NCBI GenBank assembly: GCA_014529385.2
Contig: CM043957.1
Span: forward strand, 68,442,503 to 68,506,502
Direction of reading: 5' to 3'
From: Adiantum capillus-veneris
Lineage: Eukaryota > Streptophyta > Polypodiopsida > Polypodiales > Pteridaceae
DNA length: 64,000 nt
The first letter of the stretch is position 1, and every line of letters begins with the position of its first letter. The translations under genes and the position numbers were made by a program. Of this stretch, positions 32,673 to 44,900 are shown piece by piece. The notes beneath the pieces were generated by a model. The model was not told where the DNA came from and made no database searches. It saw only the letters and a list, made by a program, of their open reading frames with translations.

Positions 32673-34113
32673 ATGCTCTTGTTCGCAGGTTCAGTTCTAG
32701 GAACCTCTGACAAAGCTTTGGCTCTTAGCCACTTTGGTCACTTCGGCCATGCTGTATGGAGTGGAGATATGGGGCCCCTCAGTTGATCATCATAGCAGAG
32801 CTGGCAGTACTAATGGATGGAGATGTATGGAGAAGCCCTTGGTGTCTATGATTTCTAGGATGATTAGGGCCAAGGCCTCAATACCACATGATATTGTTAG
32901 GGCGGAGCTCGCTGCTCCTCCATTGGTAGTGGAGGCACTCACTCGATCAGTTTCATTTATGCATAGCACTTGGGCTCTCCCTAGAGACAGATACGCTCGA
33001 TTAGCACTAGAGTCTTTGCGACAGCTGGCATTGCAGGGAGATAGATCATGCTGGTATGCGGAGATGGCATCTTGGTTTTAGTTGCATGGCTTTAGTATGG
33101 ACTGGCTACCCCCATTTCAGTACTCTCTGGATGCACCCTCCATCTCCCTCACAAGGGCAGAGATTACCAGGCTCATCAGACAGGACTTGATTCGGTTGGA
33201 TACGAAGAGGACATAGATACAACCTACACATGAGCTAGGTACGAAGATGACTTTCTATAGAGAGCATCTTCTCCAACTCACGGAGGATGGTTTTGTGATC
33301 AGACCCGGATACATGGATACTCATCTATCCCATGGGATACGATGTGCTATTGGTCAGATACGCACATCCTCACATCAGCTAGAGATCGAGACGGGCAAAT
33401 TTAGAGGAGTACCCGCTCAGTCCAGGATTTGTCAGGTGTGCCAAATAGAGCCAGAGACAGAGCGACATTACATATCTCATTGCCCAATATACTATGAGAT
33501 ACGAGGCCGCTTTCACTGTCTATTCAGAGAGGGTTTTGGGCCACTTTCTAGAGTCATGAGATACCAGGATCAGAGATACCTTGGATTATACTTACTGGAG
33601 ATTCGCAAACACAGAGAGGACCTCTAGAAGAGGGGCACAATGAGAGAGATCTAGCGACAGCGGAAGATTACAGATTTCTTTCAGTCATCACAGACACAGG
33701 AGTTCAAGCAGCCCCCACAACATAACAACACCAGAGGCACCAGAGGCATATTGCTTGATCGGGCGATAGAGTTGGGATGGTCCCGTCGCCCAAGGATCTC
33801 GATCTCGACGCAGATTGCGACAGAGGATCCATACCATACTGGTGCGACATAGGAGCCGTCCTCGATACTGATGTATGTGTATATGATTCCTCGACTGTCA
33901 GAGAGCTCCATTGTATCAGCTCACCCTTTGTATTCCCTTTTGATCAGCTTTCACCCCACCCCTACCCACCATTTTCTTTTCAGTTCTTTGTACTTTTTGT
34001 ACCCAGACGACCTGGTATTAGATTCACCACATGTAACCTTTTGGTGTCATAGGTCATTATGGCCTTTTGAAGACGTTAATATTACATTTCATATCTCTCT
34101 CTCTCCTACTCTG
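32673..34113 (+). mobile_element. LINE-II copy A, 5'-truncated, (TC)n tail
   Basis: Carries the part of ORF2 after the reverse transcriptase catalytic centre: a frame 32734-33081 with LYGVEIWG and IRAKASIPHDIVRAEL, then a frame 33247-33627 with GIRCAIGQIRTSSHQLEIE and the zinc-binding C-x2-C-x8-H-x4-C motif (33430-33480), then GRFHCLFREGFGPLSRVM. Stops separate the frames. The 3' end has TAGGTCATTATGGCC, GAAGACGTTAAT and a TC run (34098-34113). No A tail. Confidence 0.82.
32734..33627 (+). pseudogene. LINE-II ORF2 C-terminal region, copy A
   Basis: Two same-strand frames of 115 and 126 codons separated by a stop-rich gap. The first has the hydrophobic LYGVEIWG block found after the reverse transcriptase in many LINEs; the second has the terminal zinc-binding motif CQVCQIEPETERHYISHC. 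Copies B, E and F encode the same blocks. The catalytic reverse transcriptase half is absent by 5' truncation. Confidence 0.75.
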
Positions 34114-35378
34114 CTATATAGGGTGCAGGTTTGGGGACCTTCTGTAGGCCAAGATGGTTAGAGACGTATGGAGAGGCCCTTGATATCTATGATCTCCGGC
34201 TGATTAGAGCCAAGGCCTCCGTACCGCATGATATCATTCGAGCGGAGTTAGCTGACCCCCCTATGGAGATTGAGGCGCTTACCAGATCAATCTCCTTTGT
34301 ACACAACCTATGGGATACTACCAAAGATAGATTTGCCAGGTTGGCCTTAGAGTCCTCCAGATAGTCATCTCTACAGGGGATACATCATGCTGGTATACAC
34401 AGATGACATCATGGTTTCAGACACATGGCTTCACCAGGCTGCCTCCTTTTTAGTACTCTCTACATGCACCCTTGATGTCTCTGACACGGGTGGAGATTAC
34501 TAGACTCATTCGTCAGGATCTGATCCAGCTGGACACGAGGAGGACATGGATAGAGCCGGTACAGGAGTTGGGCACGAAGATGGCTGTCTATAGAGAGCAT
34601 CTTCTCCACCTCACAGGGGATGGGTTTGTGATTCGACCTAGCTATATGGACACACATCTATCCCATGGTTGCGTTGTGCCATTGGCCATATACACACATC
34701 CTCACATCAGCTCAAGATTGAGACCGACAGATTCAGAGGAATACCAGCAGATAACAAGATATGCCGGTTATGTCATCTAGAGCCATAGGCAGAGTTACAT
34801 TACATATGTAATTGCACAGTGTACTATGAGATACGAGGTTGTTTTCATTGTCTATTTAGAGAGTGTTTTGGGCCTCTATCTAGGGTCATGAGTTATGAGG
34901 ATCAGAGATGTCTTATATTGTATCTACTTGAGTTATACATGCATAGAGACACTTTATTGAGGAGAGCTGGAGAGAGACAACAGTCCCAGAGACAGATTAC
35001 AGATTTCTTTACACTAGATATTGGACACCCAGAGGAGCAACCACCATTGGAGAGCTCTGCCCGCACTCATACTACCACTACTGGCATTCTCATAGACCGA
35101 GCATTGGAGCTAGGGAGATCTAGACGAGTGCGATTGAGGAGAGGAGCTACACAGTATCGACGGAGACTATAGCAGAGGATTCGAGCCATACTTTCTCGAC
35201 GTCTTGAGTGCAGATGAGGATGGATCTCTACCATACCCCCCCCCCCCCCTTCTCTCATTGTACTGAGCACCTTTTGTATTAGCTGGCACATCCATACAGT
35301 CCTAGCTTGTAGCATAGGTCATTTTGGCCGTTTGAAGACGTTAATATATCATTTCATTTCTCTCTCTTTCTCTCTCTA
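34114..35378 (+). mobile_element. LINE-II copy B, head-to-tail after copy A
   Basis: Begins right after the TC run of copy A with the equivalent of VQVWGPSVG and runs through RAKASVPHDIIRAEL, FYREHLL-like and the YYEIRGCFHCLFRECFGPLSRVM block (34819-34890) to TAGGTCATTTTGGCC, GAAGACGTTAAT, CATTTCATTTC and a TC tail (35350-35378). It is frameshifted several times. A C run lies at 35237-35249. Confidence 0.82.
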
Positions 35379-38300
35379 ATGATCGTGCAAGATTATGGAA
35401 AGATATCTCCATGTACAGTTGGCGTTCTGATGCATTTCTTTGTGGAGATCTTAATAATGCGCCAACTTCGGCAGAGAATACTACTTGTGGCCAGTCACAC
35501 ATGTTGCGTTTGGAATGTCAGGCATGGGATCATATGATGCATTTTTGTAATGCTTTGGATTTGTGGCCACTTTTGCATGATGGAGATCTAGGATTTACCT
35601 TTCAGCATAATGCTACATCCTCTTATCGGGCTCACCTTGACCGCTGATATCTTTTTCATAGACATCAGTGTGATACTTTTGTGTGTGATATGAGGGTCGA
35701 TTACACTTTATGCCTTTTGGACATGCTCTGATATGTTTGGTTTTACACCATGGTCCGGATACGGATGTTGCTTCTCTGCCGAGGAAACCACTTTTACATG
35801 TCAATGATGCATATCTGAAGCATGAAGTTTTTCTTGGCATGATTGTGGACATAATCTTGCCTTTGATCTCCCATACGTACATAGACATGGATGTTGCGTG
35901 GTTTTGCTTTGTTATGTGGATCCAAAGTGTGGCAAGGATTATATGTCTCAATTGTGGGGCGATGTACAACAGATGAGTGATACCTGTCAAAGATTGATGC
36001 ATATGGCGAATTCCTCGGCGCTTTTGGAAACTGAACTTAATGCATTGATTTCAGCCCGTACTACTATATGGCATAATGATGAGCAAGAATTGGCTAAATG
36101 GCAGACAAGTGCAAGGCAACATGCTTTGCCAATAAAGGATGTGCTTCCAAACAGTTTGTCAAGCACTTGCATCACTCTCGTCGATCTCAGGACATCAAAG
36201 GAGTTAAAGTTGCCTATGGCGAATGGACATCTTCCTCCGAGCAGTTGCCACAGGCTTTAGTTGCTCACTATGGAAAGATCTATGAAGCATCGCTCCCTCT
36301 TACCTAAGAAGCTAGGCAGGCATGCAATCTTTTTCTGTCGCATGTTACTGTAGTTATTTCTGTACAGCAAGCACAAGATTGGGAGGTTGCATTTACTGAG
36401 GCAGAGTTGCATGCAAGTCTGTGAGACTTAGGAAGATGGAAATCTTTTGGTTGGGACAGGCTCACTGTTGAGTTCTTCCTCTCCTTTTGGGAATACCTTA
36501 GGGAACCTTATTTGGTGATGATGAATATGGCTTGGGAGAAGGAGGATGTACCCCTTTCTTGGAAGGAGGGGCTGCTCAAGCTATTCCCAAAGCATGCCTT
36601 TTGTGATCAATTTTCCCATTGGCGACCTATCACCCTTATGCCGGTAGTCTACAAATTGATGGCCAAAATGTTAGTCAACCGTATTAAGGATTACTTGGAT
36701 GAAGGGCTTCATCCATCCCGGTATGATTTCATACGTGACAATATGGCGAATGTCATCATAGGCATGGAATATGCGAAATACACTCAGCAAGATGTGTTGG
36801 TTATGCAAGTTGACATTGAAAAGGCTTCTGATATTGCTTTATAGGATTATATTGCAGAAACAATGCAAAGGCTGGGATTTGAATCGAAAATTTCGCAGGT
36901 AGTCTTTCGTGTACGCTCATAGCACTTCTGCAGGTTTGTTGGGTGGTTCTATCATAGATGCTTGGAATCTAGGGCATTCGGTCAAACAAGGGTGTCCTCT
37001 TTAGTGCTTTGCTTTATGCAATCAAAGCAAAGCAATCGCTTCGCACCCCTTGTTGTCACAGCTTGAGGCCCTCACTTCTTCGGGTCGTCTGCATGGTCTT
37101 GCTCTACCTTTTGGAAAGCAATTCGTCGGCCAAGCATATTCTGACGACTCTCTTTTCATGCCCAAAAACGTTAAGGAGGATGTACAACAAATTATGCATG
37201 CTAGGCATTTGTTTGGCTTGGCAGCTAGACTCCATGTTAATTTTCGTAAATCCAAGTTGATGCCTCTGAAGGAATTCGATTGGCATAGGCTTCTATGGCT
37301 AGGAGAGATTGTTCCTCCTCAGACCATAGTACGCCATGTGGGATATTTGATCTACATTGCAGAAACTTGAATGGGAGCTTCAAAGAATGCATGTAAAGCT
37401 TAGCTATTGGAAATTGTCAACTTGGCCATTGCATGTGCGACTCAGGAATAATGATGGCCCATGTCCAATTCTATTTGCCACTTTTATGCTTGCCCCATGG
37501 GTGCCTTGGGTCTCTTATGTCATGTATGTTGGAACATTTCTGGTGTACTTCCTCCCACAAGAAATGATTGCGGTTTCTATCTATGGACAAGTTATGCATG
37601 CCTAAGCGACTGGAAGGGGTTAATATTGTGGACTTATGTCAGCATGTTTTGGCTCGAAAGGCTATGCTGTTGCCTACGTTGGTGAAGCAACGACAGCCAT
37701 GGACCCTCATGGTTTCACATTTATGTGTTGGCACACAATATTTTGGTCATTGGCATCCATCATTTTGGGTAGCTGGATGGCCATATTCCAGGGTGTCCCT
37801 TCACTTCGTCTTTTAGTGCGGATTGGAAGGTTGTTACCTCGCACTTGTCCTGGCACGATCGTCAATCTCCTCCAAGAAACTCACTTCGGTTGGAGAGCAT
37901 CCATTGGAGCAAAGCATTCTCTCTTACTTTGGTTCAACGCTCTCCTCGACAAGCTTATTTTTTTTTCGCAAAAAGGGATCTGCCAGGTTGATCTAATGGT
38001 GGATAATGTGGGACGGGTTCTTTCTTCTCCGGTTGCTACTCTTCATTATAAGTTGGGAGTTCATTATCGACATTTGTGGCAGCAAATTCAGCAGCTACTT
38101 GCGGATGTTTCTCCAATGCCTCTACTGCTTGGGGACTCGCAGCTTTCTGATTAACATTTCGTCGGCCATATTAGGATGGACTACATATCCGTTGGATCTG
38201 TTTATACCGTGTTGCAGTTTGATGCGTGGATTGTGGCTCATGGAAATCAATTGTGGTCACACTCATGATCTCATTTGTGGTGGCGAAAAACGCTCTCTTG

Positions 38301-38859
38301 CATTTAGAAGAATCGCTTGCTACTCAAGGAACGCATTTTCTTGTGGAGATGCATGGTGGGTGCTCTGCCGGTTGGTACTTTGTTGCATGTACGACGCATT
38401 GCTTCAGCTCCTTGTGTTTTGTGTCGTGCGGCTGACGAGTCTATTACACATTTGCTCTGGGATTACTGTTGCTCTCGGACTTTCATCAGGTAGGTGTCCT
38501 AGAATTTTTCATAGACGGTTTTGGATTTTTGGAGTTCTTCAACCACCACAGTCTCCGTTTGAGATCTTCTTCAGTTGGGTCAGATTTTGGGTTATGTGGA
38601 CTAATGGCATCAACGAAACTCTCGGATGTTTCATGGATTAGAAATTGACCGGTTCCCTTACTTCAAGCTTTCCCTTGGACAAGCCTTGCATTATGCTTAT
38701 TATGTGGGAGATATCTCTCTTGAAGCTTAAAGGATTTTCTTTGATTGTTTCTAGCTTTCGGAGCATCACAACACTCTGTCTATTGTACCTTTTATCTGTG
38801 GGTTTTCCTCGCTTTGAGGCTTCCCACTTGTAAATTAAATCATGATTTACAAAAAAAAA
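35379..38859 (+). mobile_element. LINE-III copy C (L1-like), 5'-truncated, A tail
   Basis: Starts within the endonuclease (SDAFLCGDLNNAPTSAENTT) and runs through reverse transcriptase to a zf-RVT-like C terminus and a 3' end TAAATCATGATTTAC followed by nine A (38851-38859). Frameshifts and stops break ORF2 into many pieces. The A tail and domain set resemble plant L1 elements. Its truncated 5' end lies directly against the TC tail of LINE-II copy B. Confidence 0.82.
35411..38640 (+). pseudogene. LINE-III ORF2, copy C: endonuclease end, reverse transcriptase, zinc-binding C terminus
   Basis: In order: endonuclease C-terminal block FTFQHNATSSYRAHLDR (35594-35644); LLHVNDAYLKHEVF; the reverse transcriptase entrance FSHWRPITLMPVVYKLMAKMLVNRIK (36610-36690); DVLVMQVDIEKASD, where the first catalytic Asp block reads D-I-E-K-A-S-D (36797-36835); AYSDDSLFMP at 37134-37163, with Y-S-D-D replacing Y-A-D-D but both Asp kept; then CVLC...HLLW, a zf-RVT-like motif (38410-38470). 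Many stops. Confidence 0.8.
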
Positions 38860-39187
38860 GTGTGTTTGCTCTCTGAAGCCCTGCGGGTGTGTGGGCAAGG
38901 TGTGTCAGTGTTAGTGTGGGCGAATACAGTCAGCCATTGATGTCGTCTCTTGTCTCATAGAGGCTTTGTGAGGGCTTGCAGTGTGTCATGTACAGAAGTG
39001 TGGGAAGGGTAGTGTTGGGTTGATGTAATATTGTTGTGGTTTCAGGTGGAATCTTATGTAATCTCTGTACAGAGTTTCAGTTGCCTTCCACAATTTTTGA
39101 CAGTGTTTTCCTAGACGTTTGCTTTTTTTGGGCAAGGTTTTGTTGATATATGTTCGACACTCTGTGCGTGTTTAAGCATCGAAAAGC

Positions 39188-40357
39188 AATGGAACCTGCT
39201 TCGGAGATCAAAGCTTGCTTGTATGAGGACTTTGAGGAGGCTTGGCAAGCCTGGCATGGTGAGGCGCCTGCTCTTGAGGTGCGCATTCCCATGTAGAACC
39301 TCATGGACCTAGTTGCGCAACATGCTATGAATGTAGTTATCCTGTTTTTGTCGGGGAAAATGCCTACTACGTAAGATGTCGGGCAATGGGTCAATTTTCT
39401 CATTAAAGGACAAGCTGTCTGTGGCGTTTACTTTGGTGCGCGTGGATATTATGAAGTCCTACTCGCAGATACGAAAGCCAGAAATCTTTTGCTTGAGATG
39501 CCTCCCCTCTCTTTTAATACGTAGATGACACATGTTTTACCGTGGGTACTCACTAAGATTGTCAAAGTCTTATTTGTCACAAATGCCCGGTGTGGGTGGA
39601 AATTGTTGATTTCCCTCACACTCGGAGACATTTCTTGCCGTTGTTGGTTGCGCAGCTTGGTAAGGCGATTTGCCCCTCCAAATTGGATGCCAACACCAAT
39701 AGGTTTTACATTCTTTTACACACTGACAAAGAAACCCTTGAAGGAATTATGGTTGATTCAGGAGACCCATGGGTGGGCAAGCGTCCATTTAAACTTAAAT
39801 GGGGTAAATTTGCAAGTTCTTGCTTTCAATGTGGTAAATTTGGTCATATGCAATTTGAATGTCCGGAGCCAGCCTTGCAACCCCCACTCTGAGCTGTTCC
39901 TTCATTTGTATAGGTAAACCTATCGGTGAAGCTAAGCAAAATGGAGTCTCCACTGCTGAGGTGGTTTCGAATGTGGAAAAAGGGAAAGGCAAGACACTGC
40001 AACCCACTGATCTTGGGGAGGGGGCTGCTGCGAAAGGCAAAAATGTTGGGCCTACTAATGCTAACTCATAGGTGGTGCCTAAAAAGTCAGTGAAGATTTG
40101 CACCCCACCCTCTTCTCGTAATTATGTTCCCCGTGTTAATGTTAATAAGAATGCATCGTTTAAGCAACTTGCTTGTAATGACAATCGTACGTGGATCAAC
40201 ACATGGAAAAAAGCGATGCATATTTACAAAGATGTACTTCTTGGTGAGACTTCCACCCCCCATGTAAATCTTGTGGACACATTTCCTGCATTGACTCAAA
40301 GGATGGGTTCTTGTATGGATGTAGTGGATGGAGATGTGGCTATGGACACCTCTACTT
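39188..40357 (+). pseudogene. LINE-III ORF1, zinc-knuckle protein, copy D
   Basis: The open pieces lie in several frames. The 39590-39892 frame gives WVEIVDFPHTRRHFLPLLVAQLGKAICP followed by a CCHC knuckle CFQCGKFGHMQFEC at 39824-39865. This matches the layout of plant L1 ORF1 proteins (DUF4283-like region then zinc knuckle), which bind the element RNA. The downstream 40072-40359 frame is Ser/Lys-rich and ends just before ORF2. Confidence 0.7.
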
Positions 40358-40817
40358 GATTCCTATGTTTGTTGCCTCTTGTACATATGATTCCCACTGC
40401 AAAGTCACATTAAATGCATCTCATATAATGTGCGTGGGTTATACGTAACCTTGATAAATGGCGATTGACCTGACACTATGTACATACATGTAGGGCAAAC
40501 AATTGTTTTGTTTTGCAAGAGTATAATCAACACGAGTTTGCTGATTAGTGTTCTTATTTTTCCGGTTATTGGATTGCGTATGGTGACTTGCAAGATTTCT
40601 CGGGTGTATTGATGTTAGTTCGCCATGAGCTTCAGCTTGTTTTATTGTATAACGATCCGCATGGCCGGTGGATGGTTGTCCAATGCTTCTTGAATGGTCA
40701 AGTATATGAATTTGGAGGCATTTATGCATATACAGCCTTTGGGTAAAGAGTTGCTTTATGGCGAGATATCTCTTCTCACCCTTGGATCTCCAATGCGTTT
40801 TTTTGTGGTGATTTTAA

Positions 40818-42980
40818 TAATACCCTTCATACGAATGAGAGTACCACAGGCAATTCGCACATGTTGCTTGCGAAAAGGCAAGAATGGGATTAGCTCTTTG
40901 CCTTTGCTCGGATGATTGGTGTATGGCACTGTAACAATGTCAGTGTCTGTAAATAATCAATTTATTTATGAGAAATTATTTATCTAATTAGTTGTGTGCA
41001 CATAAAAATAGAACTAGCAGTTCTAGGGCCTCAGGTGCCCCCAAACTTGGGCCATAGCACCTCAAGGAGACCGAAACAAAAAAATACCCTGAAGTCCTAG
41101 TGATTGGGAAATCGGGCCTTCAATAAGTTGTAGACAATAGCCCCAGCTTTCAAGCTCAAAAAAATTACGCGTGTCAGTTCGAGCACATGAATGAGATGGG
41201 GTCCTTAGAACAGTGATCCTAGGGCTCGGATTATTTTTAATAAGGCCCTAGGATAAGCTAATTAAATTAAGTTAAATTATTTGTGCCATGACCAAATGTG
41301 CAGACAAGTGTGAACAGGTGGTGCAGGAGTAGTGCCAGTACGACATTTCGTCGGGAAGGAGCTAATGTTTTCATAAGTAGCATTCATGTGTGCAGTTGTG
41401 AGTTAATTTGCACATTTCATTATTAGCCTAGGAACTTTTAAAAGTTAAAGTTGAACGGTTTTCAAGTTATTAAGTAAGTGTGCCACTTGGCACACTTACC
41501 CATGCAAGTGACTCTCTCTCTTGCTCTCACCCTCCCTCATCCTCTAGCCCCTCCCCTCTGGCTGGCTATATGAGAACAGTCTCTTCCCCTCTTTTGAGGT
41601 TGGTACCCCCCCCCCCCCCCCCCCCCAACCAAATGTGAGCATGCTCTTCGCAATGGAGCCCTCCATTGAAGCTTCAGAGCAGCCCCTTGCGACATATGTG
41701 GTAGCCTCGTGCTCCCGTTGTCAAAAACAAGGGCTCTCACAACCATAGCCACCTTTTGGTGAAGATTCTTCGCGAGAAGTTGCAACAGGCACTCTCTTCG
41801 TAGAGTGTGCTGGTTGTAAATTCTCTGTTTTTAGTCCCTAATCACCTCGATTAGGGCTGTTTTCAGTTGAGCACTTATAGAATTTCACTCCTCTCTACTT
41901 ATCCTACACCTACACAAGGTTTGGTGCGATTCCATCGCGAAGAAGGTCTCCGTTTCGGTGTAGGAGCGCGCACAGGTAAGAATTTCAGGTTATGTGCAAA
42001 AAATTACAGCAAGCATATGTGAGTGCATTGTGCTTGTTTCTGTCTTGAGTTCGATGCATGAATGATTGCGCATGAAGGGCAACACATAGTGGAAGATAGA
42101 CTCTCTGTTGTGAGAGCTTCCGACAAGCTGTTTGGAAGATAGACTCTCATGGTGAGAGCTTCCAACAAGACTTGTAGAAGAGGGGGAGTTCTCTTAGCAG
42201 AAGGAGAGTGGAAACACTCTCTCAATCAGTAGTCAGAACAAAACGAAGAAGAATGGAGGACGGGCCATGCCCCATTCTTGTGCTTGTAAAGAATCTCCCT
42301 TAGTAATAAAGATAATCTCTTTATGGGAGGGGGAACCAACCCATCTTCTGGTCCCCAATGATGTGTCAAGCTCTCTCTCTCTCTCTCTCTCTCATCAAAT
42401 TCTCTTGAGTATATAAATTGCATTTTAAAAGTTAGTTTACGCTTTCGTATTTTTGTGACAGGCACTGTTTGCATCCAAATGCTTTTGGATTTACCTTTCA
42501 GCATGCTGCTCATTCTACTTATCGAGCACGGTTGGATCGTTGGTACTTGCTTAATGGGCAACAATATGAAGCTTTTGTATGTGATATGAGGATAGATTAC
42601 ACCGTGCAGTTATCAGACCATTACTCTATTTTGTTGTCTTTGTACTTTGGGCCGTCTCTTTGTGATTAATACCCTGGATACGAATGGTAGTCCCACATGC
42701 AAATCACCATATGTTGCTTGCGAAAAGGCAAGAATGGGATTAGCTCTTTGCCTTTGCTTGGATGACTGATCTATGGCGTTGTTTGCATCCAAACGCTTCT
42801 GGATTTACCTTTCAACATGCTACTCATTCTTCTTATCGAGCACGGTTGGATTGTTGGTACTTGCTTAATGGGCAACAATATGAAGCTTTTGTATGTGATA
42901 TGAGGATAGATTACACCGTGTAGTTATCGGACCATTACCCTAATTTGTTGTCTTTGTACTCTGGGCCGTCTCTCTGTGAT
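40818..42980 (+). repeat. Tandem duplication inside LINE-III copy D
   Basis: Unit 1 is 40818-40929 plus 42461-42666 (split by the solo LTR); unit 2 is 42667-42980. Both run from TAATACCC through TTGCTTGCGAAAAGGCAAGAATGG-like sequence and TATCGAGCACGG to GGGCCGTCTC...TGTGAT. Without the insertion and its duplicated bases the units are 313 and 314 bases. Confidence 0.85.
40930..42460 (+). mobile_element. Solo LTR with GGCAC duplication
   Basis: 1531 bases starting TGTAACAATG and ending TTTGTGACA, flanked by GGCAC at 40925-40929 and 42461-42465. No primer site, polypurine tract or coding region inside. The paralogous unit at 42778-42786 shows the uninterrupted LINE sequence. It contains a 21-base C run (41606-41626) and a (TC)n run (42370-42392). 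Orientation is tentative, taken as plus from the terminal bases. The intact element is not in the window. Confidence 0.82.
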
Positions 42981-43599
42981 CGGCCTCTTCCTAGAAAAGG
43001 TTTGTTGCATGTTAACAATGCCTATCTTACTCATGAGGTTTTTTGAGACATGATTGTCGACATTATTCCCCCACTGCTTGCTCACATGCATCTTGATCTG
43101 GATGCTGCTTGGTATCGCTTTATCATGAGGATACAAAGTGTTATTCATGACTGTGCCACACATTATATGCAGTGCACTCGGGGAGATGTCATTGATGCGA
43201 AACAAGTCTGTCAACGCTTGCAAGCATTGGCTGATTTGCGGCCTCTGTCTAACTCTAAAATGGTGGGGTTGTGTGAAGCTTGTGTGTGTATTCAACATAA
43301 TGATAAGGGTAAATTGCTAAATGGCAGATGCGTGCCCGTCAACAGGCTTTTATGGATAAAGGTCGTGTTTCGAAGCAGGAACTTGCTAATGTCATGGTTG
43401 CACATTGTCGACAGGTGTTTGTTGGTGTTCCTCAACCATCTTCAGCTGTTCCCTAAGCACGTCAATTGTTGCTTTCTTATGTTCATCTGATCGTGTCTTT
43501 GCAAGATGCACAATGCCTTGATGATCCATTCATTGATTCTGAATTACATAGTGCGTTTCTTGCATTGGGCCATTGACGATATCCTGGTTGGGACTGGCT

Positions 43600-44900
43600 T
43601 ATTGTGGAATTTTTCCTCTCCTTTTGGGATGCTCTCAAACATTCACTGCTTTTCATGTTAAATGCTGCATGGGAGAAACAGGATTTTCCACTATCATGGA
43701 AAGAGGGTTTACTTAAATAGTTTCCTAAGCAAGCGCTTTGCGAGAAATTCTCTCATTGGCGGCCTATTACTTTGATGCCGGTGGTTTACAAGATATTGGC
43801 TAAGATTTTGGTGCATCAGATTAAGGAGCATCTATTTATAGGACTTCATCAGGCTTAGTATGGTTTCATTCCGCGTTATCTAATCATGGAAAATTTGGCT
43901 AATGTTATGATTGGCATGGAGTATGCTAAGTACAGTCAACAAGATGTGTTGGTCAGTGTAACAGGGAACAGGCGGAACAACCCAAACGTTCCGAAATGGC
44001 GTTTCTGACGAGTCCCGTTCCCGAAACGGAGTCGGGAATGGAACACCGTTCCGGAACAGGGTGTAACCGGAACCGGGGGGGGGGACAGGGCGGAACGTGA
44101 GGCGGAATGGCTGAACGGGAAAAAGTAGGCATTTGGGGTTGTTTGGGGGACATATTTGGGGCAGTTTGAGGGCAAGTTTGGGGGTAGTTTTGGGGTTGTT
44201 TAGGAGTTGATTTGGGACTAAGCTGAATGGAGGTAATTCAAGCCTTACTCTAGGCGACCGTTCCAGCCCCGTTCTCGTTCCGGGCCTCCCTCCTCCTCCC
44301 CATTCCCGTCCTGTTTGGGACCCTCCCATTCCCGTTCCCCGTTCTCGTTCTGAGTAACTATGGTGCTGGTTATGCAAGCTGATATTGAAAAGGCTTTTGA
44401 TACTGAGCAGTGGGACTTCGTTGCTGCCACGATGAGGTGTCTATGTCCTAAATTGGCCAATGTGGTTTATTTCTTGTATGCTTGTAGTACGTCTTCAGGG
44501 ATCCTAGAAGGTGAATTGACATAATCTTGGCCACTTGGTTGTTCGATTAGGCAAGGTTGCCTCCTTAGTGCTTTGTTGTATGCTATTGCCACTCACCCCT
44601 TGTTGATGCATCTTGATCACTTGATCTCTACGGAGTGTCTTCATGGTCTGCAATACCCTCGGGTCATACCTTTATTGGGTAGGCTTATGCGGATGACTCG
44701 TTTATGCCTCGCAACCAGCAGATGATGTCCAAGTGATTATGGAAGCTTTGGAATTTTTTTGGATTGTGGCTGGTCTTAAAGTCAAGTTTTGTAAATCAAA
44801 GCTTCTACCACTTTGTTCTTGCGATTGGCATAGTCTATTGTGGTGAAGTGAGATTGTTCCTCCAAATGTGATCAGCACGTATTTGAATTTTGGGGTATCC
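43600..44900 (+). pseudogene. LINE-III reverse transcriptase, copy D
   Basis: Blocks in order: WEKQDFPLSWKEGLLK (43670-43720), FSHWRPITLMPVVYKILAKILVHQIK, MGMEYAKYSQQDVLV, interruption by the miniature element, MQADIEKAFDTEQWDFV (44371-44420; D-I-E-K-A-F-D intact), IRQGCLLSALLYAIATHPL (44545-44605) and AYADDSFMPR (44683-44712; catalytic Y-A-D-D intact at 44686-44697). Several stops and frameshifts. Both catalytic Asp blocks survive, so decay is moderate. Confidence 0.82.
43954..44362. mobile_element. hAT-like non-autonomous element, GTTCC/GGAACG family, in LINE-III
   Basis: 409 bases with CAGTGTAACAGGGAACAGG at the left and, reversed, CATAGTTACTCAGAACGAG at the right. Flanks GTGTTGGT (43946-43953) and GTGCTGGT (44363-44370) agree at 7 of 8. 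GGAACG/CGTTCC words crowd both ends. Copy C carries the same LINE segment without it (36795-36815). Confidence 0.87.

Larger units (their letters stand above)
40405..43480 (+). pseudogene. LINE-III ORF2 endonuclease, copy D, with tandem duplication
   Basis: Starts with the endonuclease block KCISYNVRGL (40413-40440), then a PWISNAFFCGDFNNT equivalent near 40782-40825, then after the solo LTR FTFQHAAHSTYRARLDRWYLL (42490-42552) and DYTVQLSDHYSI, containing the conserved S-D-H of APE-type nucleases. A second copy of the same region follows at 42667-42980, then RPLPRKGLLHVNNAYLTHEVF, the nuclease to reverse transcriptase linker. Frameshifted throughout. Confidence 0.78.
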
